Of a stretch of 64,000 nt of DNA, positions 22,574 through 35,300 are shown piece after piece. How positions within the stretch are numbered: position 1 is the stretch's first letter; each line of letters starts with the position of its first letter. The stretch is taken from positions 62,001 through 126,000 of the forward strand of contig JANBPK010000749.1 of the NCBI GenBank assembly GCA_027579435.1. Reading direction: 5' to 3'. Below the pieces are notes generated by a model. That model ran no database searches. It was not told the DNA's origin and saw nothing but the letters and a program-made list of their open reading frames with translations. The translations under genes were made by a program, and so were the position numbers. Source of the stretch: Candolleomyces eurysporus (lineage: Eukaryota; Basidiomycota; Agaricomycetes; Agaricales; Psathyrellaceae).

Positions 22574-23169
22574 TCAGAAGAAAGCGATCGGGTTGGGCTC
22601 ATTCCCAGTAATCTCTTGCAGCACGTCCCAGTGCTCCACAATGCAAGTCCCCTTGAACCTGAAATAATCGACGATAGCGTAGGTTGTGTTCATAAACACC
22701 GACTTGTAGTGCATGAATCCATAGCCTTGGCCGACGAAGAATGTCAAATTGGTCGAGACGATTCCACTGGCAGCCCCTGCAGTCAACACTTCGATGGCGA
22801 AATCGCGCCCTTGTTCCGCACGTGGGTTGTGCTGGATGTACTCCCTGTTAAGGATCATCAGAAGCCCATTGGTAAGTAACTCTCGATACGACATCGTTGT
22901 TGGATTGCGGAGTTTTCTGGGGGTGATTGAACGTACCCAGGAACGTATTTGTCGAAAGCAGCTCGGATATCTTGCTTGAAGAGGAAGAGGTCCGCAAAAT
23001 CCGCGACGGCGTCGTACCGCCTCTTCTCGAGGTCCTTGCCCTTGGCGTTGGGATCGCACACCTTGGAGTGTGGCGGTTTCTTGCCAGCGGTATCGGTTCG
23101 GGCTACGTTGAGTGCCATAGCAGACACTGAGAGCAGCAGGACGGCGATGAAGGAGGTAAGGAATCGCAT
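22574..23169 (-). CDS. Secreted NTF2/SnoaL-like protein, array copy D
   Basis: Two exons (23169-22937, 22844-22574; phase 2) give 167 residues, the shortest copy. MRFLTSF and AVLLLSVSAMAL form the signal peptide. HSKVCDPNAKGKDL carries the conserved cysteine, followed by DAVADFADLF. The second exon has EYIQHNPRAEQGRDFA, LTFFVGQGYGFMHY, IVDYFRFKGTC and EHWDVLQEITGNEPNPIAFF. The K to I change in the QHNP motif and the shorter leader-to-Cys spacer set it apart. It lies at the upstream end of the array. All four copies are intact, which argues that each is under selection. Confidence 0.85.
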
Positions 23170-24717
23170 CGTGACCACGATTGACGACTGTGTCGGGGAA
23201 CGTATGTATGTTTGTATGAACCTGAAGAAGTCTCTGAGAGGGACCTGGAGAGTGCACCTCCGTAGCGTCTACCTTTTTATTGGCACTTTTGGCCCAGCTG
23301 ACTTGAGGCACCCCGTCCTCTGCTTTCTAATGAAGCGATCTTTTGGGGGTTCCATAGCGCTCATATGCCCCAGACTTGTTCAGGTCCGGCAGAAACTCCT
23401 CTCCTCGACACAAAAACGTGTCGAATGTTTCATTGGCCATGTCGGAGAGAAGCCACAAGAGCCCACAATCCGAAGGGCTATGAGGCGTGGTCCGATCCTT
23501 CCGCGTTTCGTGCTCTTTCAAGATACAAAACCCGTCAGCAGACTACGATTATCTCGTAAGTCTTCACGACATTCTGCAGCGGAAGATAATGATTGACGAT
23601 GTCAGCCTTGACAGAAAGAGGGACGTGATTGTACTCTCCATTGGTCAACCCCCAGGAAATTTCAGACTGAAGGGGTTGACGCTTCATGTCACGGACGCGT
23701 AACACGATCGCCTACAACTTAGGCTCTATAAGCTGCGGGGCTGACAGAAGGTTCACAGCAGGACCCACAAACACTTATGACGCATTTATCGCAAGCGAAA
23801 CGGGAATACGCAGAAGGTTCTTGTGCTTCGCGCCGACTGGTGAGGAGACATAATAAACTTCGCATAACCTTCGCATAGTTTATTGTAAGTATGTACTTGT
23901 GGGCTCCTTCGTTTACATTTACACCCGTCCCTCCAAACATGGTTTAAATAAAATCACTTTCTCCGCGATCCGGGAGCCTTGAGTGGGCGCTCTGTGCTTA
24001 AACGTATATCCTACACCCCCTGGATAGTCGGCTGGACCAGGCACACACCACGGCAGGCACACCCCAGTACCTAGTGCGCAGTCTGAATTCAAGACGTCCA
24101 GTCGGTTAATGTTCCTATACACCACATCCCCTTGCTGCGTGCGGCCTGCCGCTGCACGGCCATTTCTCTCCGAATCGATCGGGGTCACTCATACTTTAAA
24201 TGTGTACAAGTTTGGTACTGTCAAGTTCGAGTTCTGGGAGACAGGGTCGAGCGGTTTTGGGTCTGGAACGTTGAAACCGTTGTATGTAATAACGGACGGT
24301 TTTTGCTGGCCCAAGGAGATTGACAATTCAGAGTCGCGACACCCGACTGACACCTCAGCTCAGCCAAGCTGGACGACGGAGCGCATACTATAGATCACTA
24401 TTTAAATTCAAATCCAGGGAGAGTGGAAGATACGAAAACCCGAAGCCTCCGACGAAGCGCTGGAGCCACGTGTAGATGGCATCTGCAGCAGACGGCCTGT
24501 ACTTATGTTATGTTTCGGGAACTCAAAGCCTCGCCGGGGACCAGAAGGACCTGTAGGTTGTCTGGAAGGGGTGACTAGATATTCAAGGTACTAATAAATA
24601 CAACAACAGTCACCGAATACTTAAATATGTACTGCCACCCCGCTAACAGACGACCTCACCCATTGTATCTACTCATAGGAAAGGTATAGATAGATAGAGG
24701 CTGACAAGGTAGATCGC
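23170..24717. other. Intergenic, nothing recognised
   Basis: This is the promoter of copy D (AT-rich CTTTTTAT block near 23273-23280) and the 3' side of STE24. Small ORFs show no family features. Confidence 0.45.
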
Positions 24718-26309
24718 TCAAAGCCCTTTCTTCTCCTTGGCAGCTTGGAGCTGCTCCAAGCCCTTGAGACGCTCGGTCAATGTAGGGTGCGAATGGTGGT
24801 AGGCGGAATAACTGAGAGAAGAAGAAAAAACACCGCGAGTTAGTCGTCATATCCCACGAAAAAGAGGAAAGGAGCTCGACTCACAGCCAATCAACCCAAA
24901 CAGTCGAAAGATTCTTAACATGCAGACTGATCAGAGCCCTGCCGAGCCTCTCACCCATATCGCCCATACCCTCGGCCTCCTTCTCCCCAGCCGTCGCCTT
25001 GACACGGCCCTCCAACTCCACGGCGAACCTGTCAGCCTCAAACTCGAACTTCCTGCTGACGGCGTTCATGGCGATGCTCACAACGGCCTCGACGGGTGTC
25101 AAGATCATCTGGAACAGCAAGAACGCAACGATAGTAGGCGGGTTCTTGGCCACATAGGCGGGGTAGCCGAAGGACGTGAGGACGGGGGGCGCGTGCAAGA
25201 ACGCAGGGAAGAGCGCCAGGATGGTGAAGATGTGCAACTGCGAGATCACAAGCATCTTGGTGGGGTGCATGAAGTACCAATGGCCGAGCTCGTGCGCCAA
25301 GACGGCTTCGACCTCCTTTGGCTTGCTTTGTTGGATGAGGGTATCGAAGATGACGATGTGTTTGCTCCAAGGGAGACCGAAGAAGTAGGCGTTGCTGTGG
25401 GAGCTGCGCTTGGAGCCGTCGATTTCGTAGAGGTGCTTGAGAGGGAACTTGAGCTTGGAAGCAAGAGCTTCGATGCGTTGTCTCAGATCGCCATCGGCCA
25501 AGGGAGAGAGTTTGTTGAAGAGGGGCTGGATGACGGTGGGGTAGAGGATGACCATGATGAGTTGGAAGGAGATCATGAAAGCCATGAGCCATGGGACAAA
25601 GCGGTCACCCGCCCATTGGAAGATTTTGAGGAAGATGGCGAGGAAGGGAGCCCCGAAGACGAAGGCGATCGCCCAAGACTTGACGAGGTCAGTGACGAAG
25701 AGCTTGGGGGTGGTCTTGTTGAACCCGTGCTTCTCTTCAAGGACAAAGGTGCCGTACCAGGACAGTGGCAGCGTTGGGATTGTCGACAAGAAGTAGAGAA
25801 TGAACACGAACGCGATGGACTGAAGAATCTGGAGAACAGCAAGTGAGTTTAGCGCCAGGCGGAGTATGAGCACAAAGACTAACCTGGTACTGGGGGCTAT
25901 AGCCCAACTTCTGGATCAGATACCCAGCGGCCTGCCACGACCAGGGATAGAAACCGAACTGAAGCAGTGACGAATCCACCGCCTGCTTGTAGAGTCCGGA
26001 AAACAGGGCAAACTTGGCCTTGTCCTTGCCATAAGCTTGGGATTTTTCGAATGCTCCTGGTTCAAAGTCCTTCTCGAGAGCTGGAGGTGGAGCCGTCTTG
26101 GAGTAAAGAGGATACTGCCTCAGGCTACACGCGAGGATAAGTATTCGTTCAACAAGAACATTTCCGGAATAGACTCACAGCAAGTAGGACTCGAACAGGG
26201 TGACGGTCCACGAAAAGACTTGGACATAGAGCTTCCAGTCGATTGAGTCCTTCTGCACAAAGGACAGGTGCGTCTGCACGTTGGCTAGCTGTCCGTGGAG
26301 GAAATCCAT
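24718..26309 (-). CDS. STE24: CAAX prenyl protease, zinc metalloprotease of the ER membrane
   Basis: Four exons (26309-26179, 26124-25884, 25828-24885, 24811-24718) join in frame to 469 residues, the usual family length. The zinc site HELGH lies in VLAHELGHWYFMHP (about 25310-25270), and the third ligand region is FEFEADRFAVEL. Several hydrophobic membrane segments are visible, for example in QSIAFVFILYFLSTIP and PWLMAFMISFQLIMVIL, and RQYPLY near the second exon start is typical. Known role: removal of the C-terminal tripeptide after farnesylation and a second N-terminal cut in a-factor-type lipopeptide pheromone precursors; it also clears clogged translocons. Mushrooms make many CAAX pheromones, so a part in mating is likely (inference). 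The gene is intact. Confidence 0.96.
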
Positions 26310-27886
26310 GATATTTCCTGGTGGTGTCGACGGTGCGGAAGAGAGAAAGCGCGACGTGGCGACGTGTATCATTATGAGCACAGCCACTCACGCTGCCGTG
26401 TCCATCGCTGATGGGTGTTGGCTTCTTCACCAACCATCATCCATTTTCCAATGAATATTCCTTTAAGACCACAAGACATCGCGTCCATGAGCTACTGCAG
26501 CTCGAGTCTCGTTGTACAAGTCGTATGACGAAGAGATGAACAGGGAGAGAAGATATTTGGATCATAATCGGTACAAGGTACGCGAGAGTGTTTTGTAGTC
26601 CAGAAGGCTTTCTCAGCGATCTCAGGTAGATATATAGCTTTCATCTTGGTAGTTCAACCGTACTTGGGCTTAACAGGGCTCATCGACAGCCCCCGCGGGG
26701 CAACTCCTTACCAACTTATCCAGTAGAAGCAGAGATCGCTGCTCCTGGACGACAAATGCTGCCGTTCCTCAGCGTGCGCCGTGTGGTCCTCCTTAGCACC
26801 GAGCACACCATCGGAAAAATGCCGAATTCTCGTCGTCCGAGTCCGACTGACCCCAAGAGTGGAATTCTGCCATCCCTTCAAGGCCGGATCCCGACAACTG
26901 CCCATTTATCGATCCTGCTCGACTTCCGTTCCCTAATATCATCCGCCCTGGCCCAACAAATCGCAACAAGATGTCCTACAACGAAAGGCCGACATTCCCC
27001 CTCCATGCACAGTGTGATACCAAGGTTCTGTTAGATACATTGCTCATGATAGCGAATAGGTATGTAAGCGAACAGTTCCCGCAGAGCGACCAACTGACTG
27101 ACAATCCATGCTGGGGCATCCAGCGGCAACTCGTGTTTCCCTAGCGCGCCATGCGATCACACGACTTCTTGGAACTTCTTGACAGTGTATTCACGGATTA
27201 TGCGGAATAAAGTGGGGGATGATAAACCCTCAACGGGATGCCTTTCCTCGTGAACTCTGCGAAGCCACACTCTCTTCAAGTTGTCGAAGCCAACCTAATT
27301 CTCCCGGTATGTATACACCAGGTATCATACACAGATAGCTGAATTTGCACTGTGCAGCTGCCTGTCACTGTTATCTTGAAGCCACCTGGGCAAGTCGGAT
27401 CAGGGGCGTCTTTACACGAGGATATCGAGCTTCTATTCCAGGAACCCCTCATAGTCGACCCTAATGAGCGTGCTTTAGAGTCTTGGCTTGACACTCCAGT
27501 CTGGTAGTTTTTCCGTAATAGGTGTGTATATCTTTCTCATGGTCGTGTGCCATGGTCTGGTACAAATGATGTTTTGTTGTCATTTAGGCACTTGCAACAT
27601 GGGGGCGCCATGCGAGCGTACCTGCTCGCTCCATACCGTCGTTCCTACCACAAGGTCTCTGTTGGGAGAAGGACAAGCCGCGTCCCGATTCGCAATTGTG
27701 CTGTAGTAATGGCGGCATGACGCTTAGAAGAACCACGGGTGTTTGTACCACCTGAGCGATAACGACGACCCGCTGCTACCTATCTCGAGGTGCTATAAAA
27801 AGCCAGAGGTATTCGATTGAGTCTCTCTTCAGGTGCTTTAGCAGCTACTCCCCTCTGAGCTTCCTTGTCTCGACGCATTCGCACCA
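26310..27886. other. Divergent promoter region between STE24 and fungalysin
   Basis: About 1.6 kb without a supported gene. The only clear site is the TATA box at 27794-27800. Confidence 0.45.
27794..27800 (+). promoter_or_regulatory. TATA box of the fungalysin gene
   Basis: TATAAAA lies 93 bp before the ATG at 27887, at the spacing also seen for the other secreted-protein genes in the window. Confidence 0.65.
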
Positions 27887-30315
27887 ATGGCACCTATCCG
27901 ACTTCTCTCTTCCGTCTTGCTCGCTCTTGCGTACATCTCGGCTACCTCTGCTGCTCCCAGCCCAGACGTAGTTCATACGCACTCGACACACCACACAAGG
28001 TCGGTTGGTACTCGTGGCTTGGAGATCGAGGTTTACAACCCACCTTCCTCGTACGAGGTATGTGCGCCAGTTCACCCTTAATTCATCTCGATACTAACCG
28101 TTGGACTTCAGACATTCGGTGAAGGCCTGCCTCAGCCCGCTTCTCTGACCAAGAGAGCACCCGAGGATGAGGCGCGCTCGTTTGTGTCAAGCAGACTGAA
28201 TGTTGATGAGTCTACCGTCGAATATCGTTCCGGATATTCTTCTGCGAACGGCAGATTTGCCTACGTCCGCCAGCGCCATGTAAGTCGGGATTCTACATAC
28301 TTCGTTTAAATCTCGGGACGCTGACCTCTATCTTTCTGTTCTTTTTATAGAATGGCATCCCCTTCGCTAACGCTGTCGCCAACGTTGCGTTCAAGGGTGA
28401 CCGAGCTGTTACTTTCGGTTCCTCCTTCGTTAGGCCTAGTAAGGGTTCTTCTCTACTTTGATTTTTATTGATGGAAACTAACCCTTTTCGCAGAGAGGAT
28501 CGCCTCCTCCCGCCCCACTGTCTCCGTTGAGAGCTTCCTGCCCAGGATCGAAGCACAGCTCGAGGGTAAATGGAACAACCACCCTATCACCTTGCAGTAC
28601 CTCGCAAGGCCCGACAGCTCCGCTGCCCTTGTCCACGTCGTCCAGATCCAGAACGAGGAAGTCAACTCATGGTACGAAGCCTACGTGGACGCTCACTCCG
28701 GTGAGCTCTTGTCCGTGACGGATTTCACGGCCGAAGCCAGCGTGAGTGCACATGGTTTTGGCTATTGTCGTCGCCTATCAGAGGCGATCTTCAGACACCG
28801 TGAGCTAACCGACCGTTCGAATAGTACCGCGTGTTGTCTCTCAAGAAGCAGGATATTCGAGAGGGCCTTGAGCTCCTCGTTGATCCCCAGGACACTCTCG
28901 CTTCCCCTCAGGGATGGCACGCCTCTGGCACAACCGTCACCGCGTATGTTCAACCTCTTGTTGTTTTTACGCCACTTGAACGAGTCGCTGACTGGTATTT
29001 ACAGCGGAAACAACGTCGTCGCCTACAAGTCCTCGCAAAGCAGCACCACCTCGCAGTCCGCTTCCGGCCTCGTCTTCGACTACACCTACAACACCTCCCA
29101 AGCGCCTTCGACCACCATCAACGTCAACGCTGCCAGGACCAACGCATTCTACGTCATCAACGCCGTCCACGATGTTGCTTACCGATATGGGTTCACGGAG
29201 GCTGCGTTCAACTTCCAGACCAACAACTTTGGGAAGGGTGGAAGTGGGAACGATAGGGTGTTGATGAGCGTCCAGGATAGCTCTGGGACGAACAATGCTA
29301 ACTTTGCCACCCCTCCTGAGTACGTCTTTCTTCCGCTTTTGCTTTTCGAGTGAGGATGCTGATTTACGGTTTTCTCTCTGCAGTGGCCAATCAGGAACTT
29401 GCCGCATGTACATCTGGACCTCCACTACCGTGAGTCGCCTGCCTCTGTGTTATTCCTGCTCGGAGTTGATCCTGATGATGTGTGTAGCCCAACCGCGACG
29501 GCTCGTTGAGCAACGATATCATCGTCCACGAGATGACCCATGGTATCACCAACCGAATGACTGGTGGAGGTACCGGTCGGTGCTTGCAGAGCACTGAGGC
29601 CCGCGGAATGGGTGAGGGTTGGTCTGATGCTTTGGCCGAGTAAGTTGACGCTTCCCTCTGGTTCACTCAGATTCCGTCGCTGACATGATGTTTCGTAGAT
29701 GGACTCAGCAGAAGTCCGCCACCATCCGGGACTACGTCCTTGCTGACTACGTCACCAACAACGCCGCTGGTATCAGGACTCGGCCTTACTCGACCAGCGC
29801 CACGACTAATCCTCTTCGTTACTCGAACGTTGCTGGCTTGACTGCCGTCCACCGTATGTCCGATTTTCCCTTGCGCTGTTGGTCGACTGGGATGCTAATC
29901 GCTCCTCTTCGTCTCTGTTGACAGGTATTGGCGAGATTTGGGCTAACATCCTCCACAACGTCTATGCTTCCCTCGTCGGCCAGTACGGCTTCTCCGCTTC
30001 GGCGTTCACCAACCCCGATGGTCGTGAAGGCAACATCGTCTACGGCCACCTCTTCTTCGACTCGTTGGCTTTGCAGCCTTGCAACCCCACTTGTACGTGT
30101 CCCCTCGTTCAGTCTATTCTGCGCTGTTGCTGACTGGCTCCCTCTCGCCTTTCCCTTCCGTAGTCGTGCAAGCCCGTGATGCTTGGATCCAGGCTGACCA
30201 GAACCGATACGCCGGTGCGAACAGGTGCTTGTTGTGGAGGGCGTTTGCGAGCAGGGGTCTTGGTGTGAACGCGAGGAACTTTGTTGATGACTCCTCTGTT
30301 CCTTCTGGATGCTAG
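27887..30315 (+). CDS. Fungalysin, secreted M36 metallopeptidase
   Basis: Eleven exons join in frame to 593 residues: 27887-28057, 28112-28279, 28351-28438, 28494-28741, 28825-28943, 29005-29319, 29384-29429, 29488-29639, 29699-29853, 29925-30092 and 30164-30315. A signal peptide ([19 protein letters not shown]) is followed by an FTP-type propeptide with [14 protein letters not shown]. The catalytic domain has the zinc motif HEMTH within [13 protein letters not shown] (about 29532), and [13 protein letters not shown] supplies the third zinc-ligand Glu. Fungalysins are made as zymogens and digest proteins outside the cell; some cleave plant chitinases. The propeptide here should be removed by self-processing. 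The gene is intact and close to the family's usual length. A truncated duplicate lies just downstream. Confidence 0.96.
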
Positions 30316-31474
30316 AGGGTGTGTGTTGAGCGTTTCGAGGCGTTCGTTGAGGTCTGGGGGTGTTTCGTCCGCTCTTACTCCTAACGAATGGACGAATGGA
30401 AAAGCAAGCCAACTTGTCAGGGCCAAATGTGTATGTATTCTTACGAACCGTATTGTTATTAGATGTTTAAATGTACTTTTGCCGGAACGTCTGTGTGCAT
30501 TTATCGTTCTCTTTTCCCTTCTAAAATCAGACCTAACTCTTCAGTTAAGTCACGAGGTTTGAGCCTGGGGCCCGGGGTGTCATGATTGGAGATCAATCGC
30601 CTCCTTCTCTCTCCTTGAACCGCTACTATCACTTGGACTATCGTCCATTGCTTCAAGTTAGTCGTATAACGAGGTCGCTCCGTCGACCAGGTCCGTCTCG
30701 CTAACCTGGAAACCAAGACACTCTGCGTCTCCGCCATCGCTCAATGTCGAGTAAAGAATCGGACGGTCGAGGAAGTTGCGCGAATGAAGCATCTGCAAAG
30801 GATACTGTATCCCCAACTTCAGGGGTGTTTCCGAGGAGAGTGATACGGTGGAGGTAACGAGTAGAGATGCTTGGTTGTAGGACCGGTTGTTCACAATTCG
30901 GTTGATGCGTGTGCACCTCTGAATTGCGTAGAATCGCAGGAAGGAGTCAATTGACTCTAGAGCCCCACTTTGCTTTCGTGACGATGCGTCAAGGGGTGTC
31001 ATTGCTGACTGTGAAGCTGGTGGAGAGCCAGACCCTATATTGTGGATCTAGAGAACGGAATCAAGGGACAAGAAGCACATTGTTGCCACCAGCCTTTCGA
31101 AGAAATCCAGCTTCCGTACATTGACAGTGGTCTCAACAAACCCGTGACTATCGTATATGACAAGCGTCGTGGCAGGAAGGTTTCCTCGACGAGGCTTTCG
31201 GAACAGAGACAGTCAAGTCGACGTTTGTCCTAGAGGCCGTCACTGGCTTTGATAGGTTTGGTGGCCGTTCGAGCAGCAATAAAGTGATGATTTCTCGTCA
31301 ATACTGTCGAGCGATGGGGTGCTTGCGTGGCCTAGACCTAAAGAGAACCTGTAGAGATATGGTAGGTGAAGCGTCGCTTGAGCAAAGGCGAAGACTTCGA
31401 TGGTGCGGTCGCCTTGGCTCCAGATCACAATCGGACTGCACCTATGCTCAAAGGACAGTTTCACGTTCTTGCGC
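30316..31474. other. Intergenic between fungalysin and its relic
   Basis: The block at about 30375-30660 resembles 32065-32320, the flank behind the relic. A minus-strand open frame at 30658-31002 (114 residues) and a plus-strand one at 31042-31233 have no family I can name; both may be decayed coding sequence. Confidence 0.4.
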
Positions 31475-31996
31475 TTGATCGCCTCTCCGAGTCCATCGAG
31501 AGCTTCCTGTCCAAGATCAAAGAACAACTCGAGGGTCAATGTAACAATCACCCTATACCTTGGTCTCTCCAGAACGGCTTCGCCCTCGTTCACTTTTTTC
31601 AAATCCAGAACGAGGAAATTAACCCCTGGTATGTACCTGGACGCTGACTCCGGTGAGCTCTTGTCCATAAAATATTTCACAGCTGAAGCTGGAGTGAGTG
31701 AATATTGGTTTGGCGTTGTCGTCGCCTATCAAAGGCGATCTCCAGACACAGTGGGCTAACCGACCGCCTGTAGTGCTGTGTGTTGCCTCTCAGGAGGCAA
31801 GATATCCGAGAAAGCCTCGAACTCCTCGTCTTGTGGACTCGTCACATGGCTTCTCCCTTGCAGCGTTCGCCAATTCCGACGGTCGTAAGGGTGGTGCGAA
31901 CGGGTGCTTGTCGCAGAGGGCATTTGCAAGCAGGGGGTCTCTATGTGAACGCGAGTATCTGTATCTTTGTGGACGATTCCTCTGCCCCTTCTGAAG
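31475..31996 (+). pseudogene. Collapsed relic of a second fungalysin (M36) gene
   Basis: The sequence matches the neighbouring fungalysin in three pieces: the propeptide exon (ESFLSKIKEQLEG, NNHPI, FQIQNEEIN, SGELLS), its following intron, and the very C-terminus (GFSLAAFANSDGRKG, then ANGCLSQRAFASRG). Everything between is gone. The parent's segments of about 28885-29985 and 30031-30210, including HEMTH and the zinc-ligand Glu, are deleted. The intron is retained with high similarity (GTCGTCGCCTATCA.AGGCGATC), so this arose by DNA duplication, not through a processed transcript. Reading frames are also broken. It cannot encode a peptidase. Confidence 0.85.
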
Positions 31997-32343
31997 TTCT
32001 TGGGTTTGCGTGCAGAGCCGAAAACCTTTCGCCGACGTCTTGCAACCCCTTCAATCACCGCTGAACGGATGAATGGGCAAATGGAAGAACGACTCAGTTT
32101 ATCGAGTTCGAGATATGTTACGTTTTATTACAGTCTTATTGCTACAAGATACTTTCAGCATGAATTTAACATTCTCTTTTGCCTGAATTCGGTATTATAT
32201 TCAAGCGCCCAAGTCACGAGGGCGGTCACGCTGCATTAATTGATTGCCTCCGAGTCTTTCTCCTCGAACCGCTATCATCACTTGGACTTATTTTCCACTG
32301 CGAACCTTGCGATTCAACACAACCTTTCAACCAAGCAAAGACG
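31997..32343. other. Duplicated fungalysin 3' flank serving as 5' region of the NACHT-WD40 gene
   Basis: The block 32225-32320 resembles 30580-30655 downstream of the intact fungalysin (shared TTGCCTCC..., GAACCGCTA.CATCACTTGGACT). The NACHT-WD40 start codon follows at 32344. Confidence 0.5.
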
Positions 32344-35300
32344 ATGTCTGAAGCTACGGAAACTCGTGGTGACAACACCGCCGGCAATTCGGAGCGCAAT
32401 ACACCAATTCCACCTCATACTGCGACGCAGGCCGGTAGTCAATCATCGAGCAGATCTCGCTTGAAGCAAGCCGGGAGCGATTTGAAGAAGACCGCGAAGA
32501 AGCCTTTCAGTACATTCAAACGTTTAGTCAGGCCGAAGAAGGAGGATGGGTCCGGAGAAGGTGGTTTTGGGTCTGGGGTGGCGCCAGCCACTACTGGTGT
32601 GGATGTTGGCGGAGCTCCTGTTGCCCCTGCTGTAGAGGGTAGAGCTGGTGAAGAAATAGGCACAACCGGGCATGGTATCATCCTTCCTGAGTCCTGGGGA
32701 ACCGGGGCAAATTTAAACGAGAATCCCTCTGCTCCAGAGGAGACGGAACTACATGACTCGCTTGGTCAGGATCACGCTGCCTCTTGCGCTGCGCAAGAGA
32801 TCACCCGAGACAGATCCATAGCCCCTCCGTCAACCCTTGGGCAACTCGAAGACTCTGTTCCAATCGCGATCGGCGAAGCCACCGAATCCTTGACAACGAT
32901 TACCATTGTCAGTCCTACTCCCGGAACTCCCGGCCTCGTAGGAGAAGAGGTGGGCAGTAGTTCAATTCAAGGGCTCAAAGTCTTGTCCTCTACCCCGATT
33001 GGTCAAGCAGGCGAAGGCGCGGCAGTTTCTAGCCCATTGTCGACCTCCTCCAAGAAGACTTGGGCTATTGTCGCGGGTGCTTTGAAGAAGACGCTTTCCG
33101 GAGCGGTTCCCTTCATTCCGGACCCTTTCAAAGGTCCCGCTCAGGTGCTTTTGCAGATTTTCAACGTCTTCGAAGTAAGTTGACTCGCTCTTTGATTCAT
33201 ATCACTTGCTAACAACACATAGAAAGTAAAGTCTAACAGGGAAGAGATGGAGGATATGAAGACGCATTGCAACCTCCTCAACGAAAGTATGGCGCACGCA
33301 TTTAAAAGACGACAGGATGGAGGATCGGATGATCTCGATGAGAGTATTGGCCGTCTCGTGGGGTAAGTCTGATTGTGCCCCGCTTAAGGAATGTCTGACC
33401 AAGGTCATTGCTAGGGGAATACACGATACCCTTGTGGAGCTGATGGCGAACAAGTCGACAGGAGTTGCTGCGTATGTCTTGGTGGAGGATAATGCAGAGT
33501 CAGTGAAGAAAGCGAACCGGAAAATTGATCAGGTCTTGCAATGCTTCTGGGTAAGCGCCATTCAGCTCCCATGACACAGGGTGCTAATGGCTATGTAGCT
33601 CGAGAATTCCATTGCTGGTGCACTGGTCTTGGGTGATGTCTACCGGATAGTCAAAGATCAAGAAGTTACTGTTGACCAGCGTTTCAAAGTGCGTGCTCTC
33701 ACAGGCTCTTTGATGGATTTTGTATTTACAATCATCCTAGAAAGCTGCTCTGGATAAATTGAAGCATGTTCCAAGCGCTGCGTATGATTCGCAGGACCTT
33801 GCAAAGGTTAATGCATGTTTCGAAGGCACCCGGATGAAGCTCCTGGCTGGGATTGGGCGCTGGATGAGCGACACTGCTGGAAAACCTATCTACGTCCTTG
33901 ATGGGATTGCCGGGGTTGGAAAATCCACTGTGGCAAAAACAGTGGCTCAGCGTGCTGCTGATATCAACTCTCTTGGGGTCAGCTTTTTCTTCTCCCGTGA
34001 CCATGCTGATCGACAACAAGCTTCTGGCTTTGTGCATACTATTGCTTATCAGCTTGCTTGCTGTGATCCATCCTATGGGAAAGCTATTGCTACTGCCATT
34101 GATGATTATCCTGAAAGCCTACACAAGATTATGGCACAGCAGTTCTCTGCTCTTATTGCCCAGCCTCTTTGCAACCTGCTGAAACAAAGAGCAACTCCTC
34201 TTGTCTTTGTTTTTGATGCTCTGGATGAGTGCACACAACCTGATGCCTCAGATATTCTATCTCTTATTACAACCTCAATTTCTCAATTGCCTCAAGTCAA
34301 GGTTTTTCTTACCACTCGCCCTGAGCTGGTGCTTAGAAACAAATATCAAGGTACTCTGCTGGCCAACTGCTTTCATCTCCAAGAGATTGAAGCTGTGATT
34401 GTTGACTCTGACATCAGCCTTTATCTGGACCACCAATTATCTTCCACCAGTATACAAGAAGTCTTTGAAGGCATGAAATGTGCTTCTTGGATACCCACAG
34501 CAGCCCAGAAAAAACAGCTTGTCAAAGTCTCAGACAAGCTGTTTATCTTTGCTTCTACTGCTGTGAAGCTAATTTTAAATCCTTATGGATCAAGCCCAGA
34601 GGAAACACTTGCAAGGATTTTGAAGCTGAAGCCAGATCAGGCTATAATACAGCTATACACAAATGTTCTGGAAATTGTCTCTTCTCCACACAGGTCTAAA
34701 TTTCCAGAAGATTGGGGGTTTTGGCTGGCTAGTTTCAAAACAGCTATTGGTGCTGTTATCACTCTTCAGTACCCTCTTCCTGTACAAGGGCTGGCAATGC
34801 TTATGGGTGTGCACCCTGATAGCTTGTCCTCGATTCTGAGGCACCTGCACTCAGTTATTGCACCTATCAGTAAAGGGCCTAATGACAATCCAACATACAG
34901 GATTCACCACAAATCATTTCCTGACTTTCTTACAAATGCTGCACTGTGCCCTCAGGAATTCTGGATTGAGGAGCAAAAATATCACCTACATTTGGCCAAA
35001 TGCTGTCTCCAAACCATGAATCAGCAGCTTCAATTCAATATCTGCCAGGTAGCTCTTGGAGATCAGTATAAAGAGCTTGCCAGTCTACCAAAACTCAACA
35101 AAGAGAAGCTAACTGAAGAGCTCAAGTATGCTGTCTGTCACTGGGCTACACATTTAAACAAAAGCAATCCAGATTTATTTGACAAAGAAACTGAGCAACT
35201 GCTTCAAAAATTTGCTTGGACACATCTAATGCACTGGTTTGAGGCATTAGCCTATCTTGAGCAGATAGATACTGCATTATCAATCATGCAAACAGCTTTA

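Noticed and set aside
24920..25846. Plus-strand ORF of 308 codons
   Set aside because: It lies exactly opposite the main STE24 exon and has shadow composition (Glu/Asp/Leu-rich); STE24 has clear catalytic motifs.
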